A stretch of 64,000 nt of DNA from Rikenellaceae bacterium (GCA_017936385.1 JAGBFQ010000022.1:1-64000); one strand, 5' to 3'; shown: positions 15,799 through 25,637, numbered from the stretch's first letter. Notes: generated by a model not told the origin, from the sequence alone. Numbers and translations: made by a program.

Positions 15799-15806
15799 CA
15801 AAGATA
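15799..15806 (-). promoter_or_regulatory. -7 box for the hemolysin III gene
   Basis: TATCTTTG on the minus strand lies 25 bp upstream of the chosen ATG and supports that start over the longer frame; no clear upstream TTTG. Confidence 0.4.
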
Positions 15807-15871
15807 GCGCGAAATATCTGTTTTTGATACTTCTGACAGACCTTTTTATCTGTTTTTTCGTTCTACAAGTG

Positions 15872-17734
15872 CTACTCAGCCAAGATTGCACGAGTGATGC
15901 TGTCGACGTCGATGTTGCACTCTGCGTGAAGTTCTGCAGGAGTGCCGTGCTCGATGAAACGGTCGGGAATACCCAGACGAACCACCTTGCCATTCCAGCC
16001 CATTTCGTGCAGACGAATCTCGATGTTCTGACCCACGCCACCAATCAACGAGCCATCCTCGACGGTAACAACGCGCTCGAACTCTCCGCCGACAACTTCG
16101 CGTAAAATCTGCTCGTCCAGCGGTTTAACCCATCGCATATCATAGTGTGCAGGGTTGGCACCTTCGGCCACGGCCCTCTCCACCGCTTGCGAGGCGGCGA
16201 TACCCACGGCTCCAATGCTCAACACGGCAACTCGTTCGCCCTTACGCAACCTTCGGCCACGGCCGACCTCCACACTCTCGAATGGTCGGTTGCGCCACTC
16301 TGCCCCTCGACCCGTGCCTCTCGGATAGCGAATAACCCAAGGCGAACCTGCTTGTGAGGCGGTGTACATCATATTTCGCAGTTCCACCTCGTCGTAGGGT
16401 GCGGCGATGGTAAGTCCCGGAACACAACTCATGTAGGCCATGTCGTATGCACCGTGGTGTGTGGCTCCGTCTTCGCCTACGAGTCCTCCGCGGTCGAGGC
16501 ACATGACAACACCCAGCCCCTGCAACGCAACATCGTGAATGACATTATCATAGGCTCGCTGCATATAAGTCGAGTATATATTGCAGAAGGGAACCAACCC
16601 CTCGCAGGCCAAACCTGCCGAGAACGTTACGGCATGTCCCTCGGCGATACCCACGTCAAAGTAGCGGTCAGGCATGGCCTTGGCCAGCAGGTCCATCGAA
16701 CATCCCGTCGGCATGGCAGGTGTAACACCCACAATGCGCGAATCCTGACATGCCAAGTCGACGAGTGTCTGTCCGAACACATCTTGGAATTTGTCGGCGT
16801 CACTCTTACTGCGAATCACCTCGCCCGTTTCGGGGTTATACTTACCCGGGGCGTGCCACAACACGGGGTCCTGTTCGGCTTGGGCAAAGCCTTTGCCCTT
16901 GGTGGTTATGGTGTGCAGCAGTTTCGGTCCTTTGATTTCGCGCAGGTCGCTCAACACAGCAACAAGGCTCACGACATCATTGCCATCCACGGGGCCGAAG
17001 TATCGGAACTTGAAACTCTCAAACAGGTTGCTATGACGCAAAAGGCCCTGTTTGAAAGCGTTTTTGATGCGTTTGAAAGCGTTGTGCAGGCGTGACCCGG
17101 CTGGGAACATACGCCACACACGGGTTTTCAGACGGTTGTAGCGTTTCGAGGTCGAAATCCCCAACAAATACTCCTTGAGCGCACTGCGGTTGTGGTCGAT
17201 AGCCATGTGGTTGTCGTTGAGAATAACCAGCAGGTCGGCACCCACCGTACCCGCATTGTTGAGTCCCTCGAATGCCAAGCCACCTGTCATTGCTCCATCG
17301 CCAATCACGGCCACCGTTTTGCGCTCCTCGCCTATCAGTTGCGAGGCCGTAGCCATACCCAGCGCAGCCGAAATCGACACCGAGGCGTGTCCTCCGACAA
17401 AGGCGTCGTAGGGGCTTTCGCTACGTCGCGGAAAACCTCCAATACCCTCGGCCGTGCGCAGTCCCGGAAATTCGTCCCTTCGTCCGGTAATAATTTTGTG
17501 AGCATACGCCTGATGACCCACATCCCAGATGATTCGGTCGTCGGGGGTGTCAAACACATAGTGCAGAGCCACAGCCAATTCGACGGCTCCCAGACTCGAC
17601 CCGATGTGTCCCGTACCTCCGGCCAACGAATGCAGGATGTAGTGTCGCACCTCTTCGCAGTAGACGGGCAGTTGGCTCGGCGAAAGCTGTTTGAGGTCAG
17701 CAGACGAATTTATGCTGTTGAGATATTTGTACAT
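15872..17734 (-). CDS. dxs: 1-deoxy-D-xylulose-5-phosphate synthase
   Basis: The 620-residue thiamine-diphosphate enzyme condenses pyruvate and glyceraldehyde 3-phosphate, the first step of the MEP isoprenoid pathway. GHIGSSLG (42-49) and GDGAMTGG (145-152) give the cofactor site, and the central transketolase-like domain (GVTPAMPTGCSM, DRGGLVGEDGATHHG) and C-terminal domain are complete. It is divergent from the OmpA lipoprotein gene. Confidence 0.95.
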   Translation of the reverse strand: MYKYLNSINSSADLKQLSPSQLPVYCEEVRHYILHSLAGGTGHIGSSLGAVELAVALHYVFDTPDDRIIWDVGHQAYAHKIITGRRDEFPGLRTAEGIGGFPRRSESPYDAFVGGHASVSISAALGMATASQLIGEERKTVAVIGDGAMTGGLAFEGLNNAGTVGADLLVILNDNHMAIDHNRSALKEYLLGISTSKRYNRLKTRVWRMFPAGSRLHNAFKRIKNAFKQGLLRHSNLFESFKFRYFGPVDGNDVVSLVAVLSDLREIKGPKLLHTITTKGKGFAQAEQDPVLWHAPGKYNPETGEVIRSKSDADKFQDVFGQTLVDLACQDSRIVGVTPAMPTGCSMDLLAKAMPDRYFDVGIAEGHAVTFSAGLACEGLVPFCNIYSTYMQRAYDNVIHDVALQGLGVVMCLDRGGLVGEDGATHHGAYDMAYMSCVPGLTIAAPYDEVELRNMMYTASQAGSPWVIRYPRGTGRGAEWRNRPFESVEVGRGRRLRKGERVAVLSIGAVGIAASQAVERAVAEGANPAHYDMRWVKPLDEQILREVVGGEFERVVTVEDGSLIGGVGQNIEIRLHEMGWNGKVVRLGIPDRFIEHGTPAELHAECNIDVDSITRAILAE

Positions 17735-17757
17735 GCGCTTGTGAGGTTTTCGTTCTA

Positions 17758-17765
17758 CAAAGGTA
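17758..17765 (-). promoter_or_regulatory. -7 box for dxs
   Basis: TACCTTTG on the minus strand, 23 bp upstream of the dxs ATG; the upstream element is AT-rich but lacks TTTG. Confidence 0.45.
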
Positions 17766-17773
17766 CGAAATAA

Positions 17774-17804
17774 TTGTTAAATTCATTAAGTTTTTGTATT
17801 TTCG
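17774..17804 (+). promoter_or_regulatory. Promoter of the OmpA lipoprotein-pyrH-frr group
   Basis: TTG (17774-17776), a 20-bp spacer, and TATTTTCG (17797-17804, one mismatch to TAnnTTTG), 24 bp before the ATG. Confidence 0.55.
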
Positions 17805-17828
17805 CCATACGGAAAAGTACGAATCGAG

Positions 17829-18725
17829 ATGAGAAAAATAATTAAACTACTGATAATCTGCATTATAAGCGGCTCTCTTGGAGGCTGCGTCACCATGCGT
17901 AAATACGACTCTGCACGCGCCGAGATTTTGGCACTTCAAAATACCCTCGACAAACGTGATGCCGAACTGCAACGAATATTGCAAAGCAACGAAACACTCG
18001 CAGGACAAAACAAACAACTCACCGACGGCAAACTTTCGCTCGAAATGCAAGTCGAAGAGCTGATTAAAGATACCGCCGCACTGAACACCCAACGACGTCA
18101 ACTCGAGGTGCGATACAAACAACTGCTGGCTCAAGGCTCGGCCGAGGCTTCGCGTATGCTCGAGGAGCTGAGTCGCAACCAAGCCGACCTCCAAGCTCGC
18201 TCGGCACGCATCGCCGAACTCGAGGAGAGTATCGCCGCACGCGACCGCGCACTGAGTGACATTCGCCAAAAAGTGGAGCAAGCTCTGCTCGGTTTTGATG
18301 GCAAGGGTCTCAGCATTTCGCGCCGCGACGGCAAAGTCTATGTTTCGATGGCCGACAAGTTGCTGTTCCGCTCGGGCAGTTTCGAAATCGACCCCGAGGG
18401 AGCCCGTGCCGTGCGACAACTCTCGGAGGTGCTGGCCGCAAACCCCGACATCGACATCATGGTCGAAGGCCATACCGACAACGTACCCTATCGCGGAACG
18501 GGGCAACTGCGCGACAACCTCGACTTGAGCGTCAAACGCGCTACCACCGTAACCCGCCTGCTGCTGGAGAACAAAAACATCTCGCCGCTGAGAGTTATCT
18601 CGGCCGGTCGCGGAGAGTACATGCCTCTGTCTGACGAAAATTCAGCCGAGGCAAGAGCTCAAAACCGACGAACCGAAATCATCCTGTCACCCAAACTCGA
18701 CCAACTTCTCGAACTGACAAAATAA
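17829..18725 (+). CDS. OmpA-domain lipoprotein with coiled coil
   Basis: The 298-residue product has a lipoprotein signal (SLGGC, Cys20), a long coiled-coil region at about residues 28-140, and a C-terminal OmpA/MotB peptidoglycan-binding domain (FRSGSFEIDPEGARAV, VEGHTDNVPY, NRRTEIIL). This architecture suggests an outer-membrane-anchored protein bridging to peptidoglycan. It lies 13 bp before pyrH, so it may share a transcript with pyrH and frr. It resembles Pal/YiaD types but is not clearly either. Confidence 0.9.
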   Translation: MRKIIKLLIICIISGSLGGCVTMRKYDSARAEILALQNTLDKRDAELQRILQSNETLAGQNKQLTDGKLSLEMQVEELIKDTAALNTQRRQLEVRYKQLLAQGSAEASRMLEELSRNQADLQARSARIAELEESIAARDRALSDIRQKVEQALLGFDGKGLSISRRDGKVYVSMADKLLFRSGSFEIDPEGARAVRQLSEVLAANPDIDIMVEGHTDNVPYRGTGQLRDNLDLSVKRATTVTRLLLENKNISPLRVISAGRGEYMPLSDENSAEARAQNRRTEIILSPKLDQLLELTK

Positions 18726-18738
18726 AATACTCAACGAT

Positions 18739-19446
18739 ATGAAATACAAACGTATACTTCTGAAACTCAGCGGTGAATCGCTGCAAGGCTCGTCCACTCA
18801 CGGACTGTCGACCGACGTACTCCAAAGCTACGCCCGCCAAATCGGTGAGATGGCTCGTACGGGCGTACAAATCGGAATCGTCATCGGTGGTGGCAACATC
18901 TTCCGTGGTTTGAGCGGCGTGGGTCGTGGTTTCGACCGCGTCAAGGGCGACCAAATGGGCATGTTGGCAACCATCATCAACTCGCTGGCACTGCAATCGG
19001 CTCTCGAAAGCGAAGGCGTACCTGCCAAAGTGCTCACCTCCATCCGTATGGAACCCATCGGCGAATACTACTCCAAAGCCAAAGCACTCGAATATATGGC
19101 TGCCGGCAACGTGGTAATCATCGGTGGCGGAACTTCGAACCCCTACTTCTCAACCGACTCGGCTTCGGCTCTGCGCGGAATCGAAATCGAGGCCGAAGTG
19201 CTGCTTAAGGGTACCCGCGTGGATGGCGTCTACACCGCCGACCCCGAGAAAGACCCCACGGCAACCAAGTTCGATACCATCACCTTTGACGAGGTGTACA
19301 GCCGCGGACTCAAAATCATGGACCTCACGGCTTTCACCCTCTGCAAACAGAACAACCTGCCCATCGTGGTATTCGATATGGACACCGAGGGCAACTTGGC
19401 TAAAGTGCTTGGCGGCGAGGCCATCGGCACACTTGTAACTTTGTAA
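18739..19446 (+). CDS. pyrH: Uridylate kinase
   Basis: The 235-residue UMP kinase of the amino-acid kinase fold makes UDP for pyrimidine nucleotide synthesis. KLSGESLQG at the N-terminus, GGGNIFRG, and the uracil/phosphate site GGGTSNPYFSTDSA are present. Full length. It is followed 28 bp later by frr, an order widely conserved in bacteria. Confidence 0.95.
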   Translation: MKYKRILLKLSGESLQGSSTHGLSTDVLQSYARQIGEMARTGVQIGIVIGGGNIFRGLSGVGRGFDRVKGDQMGMLATIINSLALQSALESEGVPAKVLTSIRMEPIGEYYSKAKALEYMAAGNVVIIGGGTSNPYFSTDSASALRGIEIEAEVLLKGTRVDGVYTADPEKDPTATKFDTITFDEVYSRGLKIMDLTAFTLCKQNNLPIVVFDMDTEGNLAKVLGGEAIGTLVTL

Positions 19447-19474
19447 TTATAAACCAAACAAAAGCATAACAACT

Positions 19475-20038
19475 ATGAGCGAAGATTCGAAACTCATTCT
19501 CGACATCGCGTCCGAGAAGATGCAGAAAACCATCGACTTCCTGAACGAAACGCTGCTCAGCATTCGCGCAGGCAAGGCAAGTGTCAATATCCTCAACGGT
19601 ATCACCGTTGACTACTACGGCAGCCAAATGGGCGTCGACAAAGTAGCCAGCGTAACCGTGCCCGATGCCCGTACCGTGCTTATCCAACCGTGGGAGAAGA
19701 GCATGATTCGCGCCATCGAAACCGCTATCATCAACGCCAACATCGGTCTTACTCCGTCGAACAATGGCGAGGCTATTCGTCTGAATATTCCTCCTTTGAC
19801 CGAGGAGCGCCGTCGCACGTTGGTTAAACAAGTTAAGGACGAGGCCGAGCGTGCTCGCGTAGGTTTGCGTGCTGCCCGCCGTGACGCTGTTGAGGCCTTT
19901 AAGAAGGCTGTTAAGGACGGTATGCCCGAAGATGAGGGTAAGGATGGTGAGGAGCAAACTCAAAAGCTGACCGACAAATTCTCCAAGAAAATCGACGAAC
20001 TGTTCGCCGAGAAGGAGAAAGAGATTATGACCGTATAG
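19475..20038 (+). CDS. frr: Ribosome recycling factor
   Basis: The 187-residue product splits post-termination ribosomes together with EF-G. Standard landmarks are LLSIRAGKASVNIL near the N-terminus and IRLNIPPLTEERRR. Length is typical. It is the last gene of the pyrH-frr group and is followed by a G/C hairpin. Confidence 0.95.
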   Translation: MSEDSKLILDIASEKMQKTIDFLNETLLSIRAGKASVNILNGITVDYYGSQMGVDKVASVTVPDARTVLIQPWEKSMIRAIETAIINANIGLTPSNNGEAIRLNIPPLTEERRRTLVKQVKDEAERARVGLRAARRDAVEAFKKAVKDGMPEDEGKDGEEQTQKLTDKFSKKIDELFAEKEKEIMTV

Positions 20039-20043
20039 GACTG

Positions 20044-20062
20044 TTTTGGGGACACCCCAAAA
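20044..20062 (+). terminator. Hairpin after frr
   Basis: TTTTGGGG-ACA-CCCCAAAA starts six bases after the frr stop. It lacks a T-run, so termination may rely on the second hairpin at 20125-20157. Confidence 0.5.
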
Positions 20063-20124
20063 AGAGGTCGGATTAATCACTCCTCACAGAGAAACGCAGT
20101 TTCTCATCAGGCGGTTTGCGCCTT

Positions 20125-20157
20125 GTTTTTTGGTTCTTTTTGTCGACACAAAAGAAC
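20125..20157. repeat. Dispersed hairpin repeat, copy 2
   Basis: GGTTCTTTTTGT-CGAC-ACAAAAGAAC with its preceding T-run repeats the 10268-10302 element almost exactly. A second shared word, AATCACTCCTCACA (20075-20088), occurs inverted near the first copy (10212-10225). Confidence 0.65.
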
Positions 20158-20166
20158 AATATACAA

Positions 20167-20205
20167 TTCGGGCGTATGTTGCAATCAACATACGCCCGAA
20201 GTTTT
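20167..20205. terminator. Bidirectional terminator between frr and rubrerythrin
   Basis: TTCGGGCGTATGTTG (20167-20181) and its exact complement (20186-20200) enclose a CAAT loop, with GTTTT following on the plus strand. It ends the minus-strand perR-rubrerythrin transcript. Confidence 0.85.
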
Positions 20206-20226
20206 AATCACACAATATGGGATGGA

Positions 20227-20781
20227 CTACTTTTTGAAGTAGCGGTTGAACAGACCCTCGAAACCTTTGCCGTGACGAGCCTCGTCTTTTGCCATCTCGT
20301 GTACGGTGTCGTGGATAGCATCCAGGTTCAACTCTTTGGCACGTTTTGCGATAGCCATTTTACCCTCGCATGCACCGCACTCAGCGTTCATACGTTTCTC
20401 AAGGTTGGTCTTGGTATCCCAAACAACGTCACCCAGCAGCTCGGCAAATTTTGCAGCGTGCTCAGCCTCTTCCCAAGCGTAGCGTTTGAAAGCCTCGGCA
20501 ACCTCGGGATAACCCTCGCGGTCGGCTTGACGGCTCATTGCAAGGTACATGCCCACCTCGGTGCACTCGCCCATGAAGTGCTCGTTCAAGCCTTGAAGAA
20601 TCTCGGCATCCACACCTTTGGCCACGCCCAGCTTGTGCTCGTCGGCAAAAACCAGACCATCGCCGGTCTCGACAACCTCTACGAATTTATCTTTTCCTAC
20701 TTTGCAAACGGGACATTGCTCGGGAGCCTCAGCACCTTCGTGAACATATCCGCATACCAAACATCTGAATTTCTTTGTCAT
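20227..20781 (-). CDS. Reverse rubrerythrin
   Basis: The 184-residue product has an N-terminal rubredoxin-like Fe(Cys)4 site (C7, C10, C23, C26) followed by a ferritin-like di-iron domain with [10 protein letters not shown] and [10 protein letters not shown] ligand motifs. This domain order is the reverse of classical rubrerythrin. The family reduces hydrogen peroxide in anaerobes using NADH-linked donors. It lies 16 bp downstream of perR, the expected peroxide regulator, on one transcript. Confidence 0.93.
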   Translation of the reverse strand: MTKKFRCLVCGYVHEGAEAPEQCPVCKVGKDKFVEVVETGDGLVFADEHKLGVAKGVDAEILQGLNEHFMGECTEVGMYLAMSRQADREGYPEVAEAFKRYAWEEAEHAAKFAELLGDVVWDTKTNLEKRMNAECGACEGKMAIAKRAKELNLDAIHDTVHEMAKDEARHGKGFEGLFNRYFKK

Positions 20782-20797
20782 AGTTGTAAGTGTTATT

Positions 20798-21220
20798 TTA
20801 GTTGTTATTTAATTGGTTTTCTATACATTTTGTGCACGTTCCAAAATAGAGCAGTTGCGTCTTGGCCAGCGAAACACCTTCGGGGGCTGCGCTGTTTACA
20901 GTTTCGGGCGAGGCTATCGGGGTGTCGATGATGGCTCCGCAGTTGCTGCACAAGAAGTGGGCGTGTAACTCGGTGTTACCGTCGAAACGCTCGCTTGTTC
21001 GGTCGATGAAAACCTCGTCCACCACGCCGTGTGCCACGAACAACTTGAGGGTGTTGTAGACCGTAGTCTTGGACAACGTGGGTATTTGCTCCTTCAGGGC
21101 CTCAAAGATTTCGTCGGCGGTGGGATGAGTCGGATGCGTTGCCATATATTGGTATATGGCCAACCTCTGCATCGAGGGTCTCAGCCCACACTCTGCCAGG
21201 TATTTCGCTCCATTTTTCAT
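20798..21220 (-). CDS. perR: Peroxide-sensing Fur-family repressor, PerR type
   Basis: The 140-residue regulator has an N-terminal winged helix ([13 protein letters not shown], 49-61) and a C-terminal dimer domain with structural zinc cysteines C91/C94 and C129/C132. The sensing-site residues fit PerR rather than Fur: RFD (Asp80), HAH (His86, His88) and IID (Asp99) line up with the Bacillus PerR ligands Asp85, His91, His93 and Asp104. It precedes the rubrerythrin gene. A palindromic operator lies in its own leader, suggesting autoregulation and peroxide control of both genes. Confidence 0.88.
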   Translation of the reverse strand: MKNGAKYLAECGLRPSMQRLAIYQYMATHPTHPTADEIFEALKEQIPTLSKTTVYNTLKLFVAHGVVDEVFIDRTSERFDGNTELHAHFLCSNCGAIIDTPIASPETVNSAAPEGVSLAKTQLLYFGTCTKCIENQLNNN

Positions 21221-21233
21221 CTGCTGTACAATT

Positions 21234-21248
21234 TTGTAACGATTACAA
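21234..21248. promoter_or_regulatory. Probable PerR operator
   Basis: TTGTAAC-G-ATTACAA is a 7-1-7 palindrome with six of seven arms matching, close to the Fur/PerR box style (TTATAAT-N-ATTATAA). It lies just after the predicted start of transcription and before the perR ATG, where a bound repressor would block elongation. Confidence 0.65.
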
Positions 21249-21262
21249 TTTTATTTTCATTG

Positions 21263-21293
21263 CAAATATACGGACTTTTTCGGAATCTCCAAA
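21263..21293 (-). promoter_or_regulatory. Promoter of perR-rubrerythrin
   Basis: TTTG (21293-21290), a 19-bp spacer and TATATTTG (21270-21263) on the minus strand match the consensus exactly. Confidence 0.75.
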
Positions 21294-21340
21294 CTTTTTG
21301 TGATTTTTTTTCGATTTTTTTTTGGGGGGGGCGGATAAAA

Positions 21341-21370
21341 ATAGGGCTACTCAACCGTTGAGTAGCCCCT
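21341..21370 (-). terminator. Terminator of the YeiH-family gene
   Basis: AGGGCTACTCAAC and GTTGAGTAGCCCCT pair, with ATTTTTA following on the minus strand. A run of eight G lies beside it at 21324-21331. Confidence 0.75.
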
Positions 21371-21398
21371 ATACGTGTGTTATGATTGATGACGTGAC

Positions 21399-22628
21399 TT
21401 AACTTAGAAGCGGTTTCAGAACGCCGAACATCAGGTAGGCGACAGCCAGCGTTACAAAGATATTGAACGTTTGAGCCGTCAGGAAGGCGTAGAGCGGACG
21501 GCGATTCTCGCGGCTAAACAGGTCGCGGAACGAGGTTTCGAGTCCGATGCACACGAAGGCGATGCTGAACAGTGTGTTGCTAAAACCTTTGGTCACCTTG
21601 CCGATAGTTTTGGCCATCTCTGGTTCGAAGCAGAAACTGAATACCAGCGACGCCAAGATGAAACCCACCACAAACTTAGGAAAACGGTCCCAGATTACGC
21701 TCAGCGTAGGACGCTCCCCACTCCTATAGTTACCCTTATAGGCCCACGACAGCGAAATCACGAATGCTGCAACGCCCAACAATATGTTTTGCGACGATTT
21801 GACGATTACGGCTGTTTGGGCGGCCTCTTCGCCAATGAGCGAGCCCGAAGCCACCACTGCTCCCGTTGTGTCGATGGTTCCGCCCATCCACGCTCCGGCA
21901 ACCTCCTGACTCAGTCCAAGCACCTCGGCCAACCACGGCATGAGGTACATCATGGGGATGGCGCACACCAACACCAACGACACAATGTATGAGAGCTTTT
22001 TGTTGTCACCCTGAATTACACCGCAGGTTGCAATGGCCGCCGACACACCGCAGATTGACACCGAACTTGCCAACATTGTCGAGGTTTCGTCGTCGACCTT
22101 CATGCGACGCGACACTCTATAGGCGAAATACCACACCGAGAACACCACAATCAGCGATTGTGCCAATCCATAAACGCCCGATTTGAGGACTTCGCCAAAC
22201 AGAATGGTGCTACCCAGGCAGATGATACCGATTTTGATGTAGAACTCGCTCTGAATTGCAGGTTTCATCCACTCGGGGACGTGGGCGCAGTTGCGGACAA
22301 TGAGGCCGAAAATCACCGCAAAGAACACCGATTCAAATCCAAGACTCTTGACGGCGGGAATTGCGGCCACGGCTTGTGCGGCCAGTGTGAGCGCGAAAAT
22401 CATCAGCAGTGAGAGGAATACCCCTTTGACGGGGCGGTGCAAAAGCAGCGAAGTGGCGTAGGTCATCACCAACACAAAGCCAAACATATATGCGGCGTCA
22501 AGCCAATTCTCGAGTGTGCCAAGTGTTTTGGGCATTGCGGGCATCCACTCGGGGAATATTACAGCGAGAAGGAGTATAGCCATACCGGCCAGCACGATTA
22601 CCCAATCCTCGGTAAGTAGTTTTTTCAT
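21399..22628 (-). CDS. YeiH/UPF0324-family membrane transporter (putative sulfate or sulfonate exporter)
   Basis: The start is set at MKKLLTEDWVIVLAG (409 aa); the longer open frame crosses the promoter. The protein has about ten membrane segments, with the family's conserved blocks SFGVYGLA-like helices, VSICGVSAAIA and AWMGGTIDTTGAVVASG. Members are annotated as putative sulfate exporters (PF03601), mostly without direct proof. It is a single gene with its own -7 box and terminator; neighbours give no substrate hint. Confidence 0.82.
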   Translation of the reverse strand: MKKLLTEDWVIVLAGMAILLLAVIFPEWMPAMPKTLGTLENWLDAAYMFGFVLVMTYATSLLLHRPVKGVFLSLLMIFALTLAAQAVAAIPAVKSLGFESVFFAVIFGLIVRNCAHVPEWMKPAIQSEFYIKIGIICLGSTILFGEVLKSGVYGLAQSLIVVFSVWYFAYRVSRRMKVDDETSTMLASSVSICGVSAAIATCGVIQGDNKKLSYIVSLVLVCAIPMMYLMPWLAEVLGLSQEVAGAWMGGTIDTTGAVVASGSLIGEEAAQTAVIVKSSQNILLGVAAFVISLSWAYKGNYRSGERPTLSVIWDRFPKFVVGFILASLVFSFCFEPEMAKTIGKVTKGFSNTLFSIAFVCIGLETSFRDLFSRENRRPLYAFLTAQTFNIFVTLAVAYLMFGVLKPLLS

Positions 22629-22663
22629 ACTATTTTGTGATTTTGTTGTTTCGTTTTGCGTCG

Positions 22664-22671
22664 CAAAGGTA
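22664..22671 (-). promoter_or_regulatory. -7 box for the YeiH-family gene
   Basis: TACCTTTG on the minus strand, 35 bp upstream of the chosen ATG. Confidence 0.4.
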
Positions 22672-22730
22672 CGCAAAACAGCCCGAATATATAATAGGTA
22701 TAAATACCACTTTGCCCACAACAAACACAA

Positions 22731-22769
22731 AGGGCTGTCGCAACACCACTTGGTTGGACAGCCCTTTTC
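22731..22769. terminator. valS terminator
   Basis: AGGGCTGTC (22731-22739) pairs with GACAGCCCT (22757-22765), with GTTGGAC core and TTTT after it on the plus strand and A/T-rich sequence on the minus side. It ends valS. Confidence 0.75.
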
Positions 22770-22795
22770 TCGCCCTTAACGTATCAGACGTTCAA

Positions 22796-25540
22796 TTATT
22801 TTGTCAGTGCGGCCAGACGCTCCTTGATAGCAGCAATCTTGGCCTCGGCATCGCGTTTCTTGGCGTGTTCGGTCTCGACAACCTTGGCGGGAGCCGACGA
22901 CACGAAACGTTCGTTGCCCAGCTTCTTCATAACACCTGCAAGGAAGCCCTCGAAGTAGGTCAAATCCTTGTTCAGTTTCTCAACCTCGGCCTCAACGTCG
23001 ATTTTCTCGCTCATGGGCACAAAGTATTGGGTGGTCTTAACCATAAAACTCTCGGCCGTAGCGTCCTTCTCGGTGACATACTCAACGCCCGACAGACCCG
23101 CCATCTTGACAAGCAGCGGCTCGAACTCGGCGTGGTAGTTATCGTCGCGGATGACCTTCAGAGCCAGCGGTTCTCGGTTGGGGATATTCTTGCCCTTGCG
23201 CACGGCACGAACCGCACTCACAGCCTCACCCACGGGACCGAACTTCACAATCAGCTCCTCGTCCCACTCCTCAACGCTCGGCATCGAAGCCAAACACAAG
23301 CTCTGGTCACCGCGCGGTGCAAGGTCTTGCCACAACTCCTCGGTTATGAAGGGCATGAAGGGCGACAGCAGGCGCAGCAGTTTATCGAAGAAACCGCGCG
23401 TTGCCTCCATGGTAGGAGCGTCGACGGGTGCTTGGTAAGCGGGTTTCACCATCTCGAGATACCAACCCGAGAAGTCGTCCCAGAACAGACGGTACACCGT
23501 CTTGAGTGCATCCGAGATGCGGTATTGTGCAAAGTGGTCGTCCATTTCGGCAACAGCCTTTTTAAGCGTTGCGTCAAACCACTTGATAGCCATTTTGTTG
23601 CCATCGGTTTGTGCCAGCGATTCGTCAACCTTCCAGCCGCCAACCAGACGGTAGGCGTTCCAGATTTTGTTGGCAAAGTTACGTCCCTGCTCGCACAGAG
23701 CCTCGTCAAACATCAGGTCGTTGCCCGCGCTGGTACACAGCAACATAGCACAACGGACGCCATCGGCACCATATTGGGCTATCAGGTCGAGCGGGTCGGG
23801 CGAGTTGCCCAGCGATTTGCTCATCTTGCGGCCCAACTTATCGCGCACGATACCCGTGAAGTAGACGTTGCGGAAAGGCATATCACCGTTGTACTCATAA
23901 CCGGCCATAATCATACGTGCCACCCAGAAGAAGATAATGTCGGGACCAGTCACAAGGTCGCTGGTCGGATAGTAATACTTGATTTCGTCGTTGCCGGGGT
24001 TGTTGATACCGTCGAACAGCGACACGGGCCACAGCCACGAACTGAACCAAGTGTCGAGTGCATCCTCGTCTTGGCGCAGCTCCTCGGCCGAGATACTCTC
24101 GTAACCGGGGATTTCTCGTGCCAAACGGAGTGCCTCTTCGGCGTTCTCTGCCACCACGAAACGCTCCTCGCCCTCGCCCGCAGGCAGGAAGTAGGCGGGA
24201 ATACGATGGCCCCACCACAGCTGGCGGCTGATACACCAGTCTTGGATATTTTCGAGCCAATTACGGTATGTGGTTTTGTATTTTGCGGGGTAGAATTTCA
24301 GTTCGTCGTTCATCACGGGCGGCAGTGCGATGTCGGCAAAGTGTTGCATCGACAAGAACCACTGCATACACAGACGCGGCTCCACGGCTGTCGACGGGTT
24401 ACGCTCCGAGTAGCCCACCTTATTGACGTAGTTCTCAACCTTCTCCATCAGACCTGCGGCCTGCAAATCAACCACGATTTGGCGGCGCACATCCTCACGG
24501 TCCATACCGACGTACATACCCGCAGCCTCGCTGATGGTTGCATCGGGGTTGAAGATGTCGATGGTTTCGAGCTGATGGGTTTTACCCAACATATAGTCGT
24601 TGGTGTCGTGTGCGGGGGTAACTTTCAGACAGCCCGTACCGAACTCGATTTCGACATAACGGTCCTCAATCACGGGAATGGAACGACCCACCAGAGGTAC
24701 AATCACACGTTTGCCCTTCAACCAGCTGTTCTTGGGGTCTTTGGGGTTGATACACATCGCCGTATCGCCCATAATGGTTTCGGGACGGGTGGTGGCAACC
24801 ACTGCATAGCGACGGCCTTCGGCATCACGGTGCAGGACTTGGTGTTTCACCGTGGGGTCAAACGGAGCGTCAGCAGAGAGGGTTACAGCACCCTGCTCCT
24901 CGCCATCGGTGCTACCCGCGGGCTCGTCAACATAGTAACGGAGATAGAAAAGTTTGCTTTGCTCCTCTTTATAGATAACCTCCTCGTTGCTGAGTGCAGT
25001 TTGGGCCTTGGGGTCCCAGTTTACCATACGCAGGCCACGATAGATAAGGCCTTTGTTGTAGAGGTCTACGAAAACCTTGATAACGCTCTGACTGCGTACC
25101 TCGTCCATAGTGAACGATGTACGGTCCCAATCGCACGAAGCACCGAGTTTGCGCAACTGTTTGAGGATAATGCCTCCGTGCTCACGGGTCCAATCCCAGG
25201 CGTGCTCCAAGAACTGCTCGCGCGTAAGGTCGCTCTTGCGGATACCCTGTTCGGCAAGTTTTTTGACCACCTTGGCCTCGGTAGCGATACTTGCGTGGTC
25301 GGTACCGGGCACCCAGCATGCGTTCTTGCCCATCATACGGGCGCGGCGCACCAACACATCTTGCAGCGTGTTGTTGAGCATGTGGCCCATGTGGAGCATA
25401 CCCGTCACGTTGGGTGGCGGAATGACGATAGTGTAAGGTTCTCTGTGGTCGGGGGTTGAGTGGAAAATGTTGGACGACTCCCAACGCTCATACCACTTAC
25501 CCTCAATGTCCCCGGGGACATACTTATCGGCTAATGACAT
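22796..25540 (-). CDS. valS: Valyl-tRNA synthetase
   Basis: The 914-residue class I synthetase charges tRNA-Val. The HIGH-type motif reads HMGH ([10 protein letters not shown]), unlike the altered one in ileS, and [11 protein letters not shown] carries [19 protein letters not shown], the editing domain, and a C-terminal coiled-coil arm with alternating charged residues ([16 protein letters not shown]) complete the usual architecture. It is divergent from lon and has a terminator at 22731-22769. Confidence 0.96.
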   Translation of the reverse strand: MSLADKYVPGDIEGKWYERWESSNIFHSTPDHREPYTIVIPPPNVTGMLHMGHMLNNTLQDVLVRRARMMGKNACWVPGTDHASIATEAKVVKKLAEQGIRKSDLTREQFLEHAWDWTREHGGIILKQLRKLGASCDWDRTSFTMDEVRSQSVIKVFVDLYNKGLIYRGLRMVNWDPKAQTALSNEEVIYKEEQSKLFYLRYYVDEPAGSTDGEEQGAVTLSADAPFDPTVKHQVLHRDAEGRRYAVVATTRPETIMGDTAMCINPKDPKNSWLKGKRVIVPLVGRSIPVIEDRYVEIEFGTGCLKVTPAHDTNDYMLGKTHQLETIDIFNPDATISEAAGMYVGMDREDVRRQIVVDLQAAGLMEKVENYVNKVGYSERNPSTAVEPRLCMQWFLSMQHFADIALPPVMNDELKFYPAKYKTTYRNWLENIQDWCISRQLWWGHRIPAYFLPAGEGEERFVVAENAEEALRLAREIPGYESISAEELRQDEDALDTWFSSWLWPVSLFDGINNPGNDEIKYYYPTSDLVTGPDIIFFWVARMIMAGYEYNGDMPFRNVYFTGIVRDKLGRKMSKSLGNSPDPLDLIAQYGADGVRCAMLLCTSAGNDLMFDEALCEQGRNFANKIWNAYRLVGGWKVDESLAQTDGNKMAIKWFDATLKKAVAEMDDHFAQYRISDALKTVYRLFWDDFSGWYLEMVKPAYQAPVDAPTMEATRGFFDKLLRLLSPFMPFITEELWQDLAPRGDQSLCLASMPSVEEWDEELIVKFGPVGEAVSAVRAVRKGKNIPNREPLALKVIRDDNYHAEFEPLLVKMAGLSGVEYVTEKDATAESFMVKTTQYFVPMSEKIDVEAEVEKLNKDLTYFEGFLAGVMKKLGNERFVSSAPAKVVETEHAKKRDAEAKIAAIKERLAALTK

Positions 25541-25586
25541 ACGTTTATGACGTGTTAAGTTTATTCAGTGTTTATACATTAGTGCG

Positions 25587-25594
25587 CAAAGATA
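25587..25594 (-). promoter_or_regulatory. -7 box for valS
   Basis: TATCTTTG on the minus strand, 46 bp upstream of the valS ATG. Confidence 0.4.
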
Positions 25595-25637
25595 ACGGTT
25601 TTGAGTGAGAATGTGAGTATTTTCGAAGAAAAAATGC

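Noticed and set aside
15775..16044. Longer N-terminus for the hemolysin III protein
   Set aside because: The extra 90 residues overlap dxs and are not membrane-protein-like. A -7 box sits before the shorter start.
21324..21331. G8 run upstream of perR as a phase-variation tract
   Set aside because: It is not between promoter elements or in a coding region and lies beyond the perR promoter, next to a terminator.
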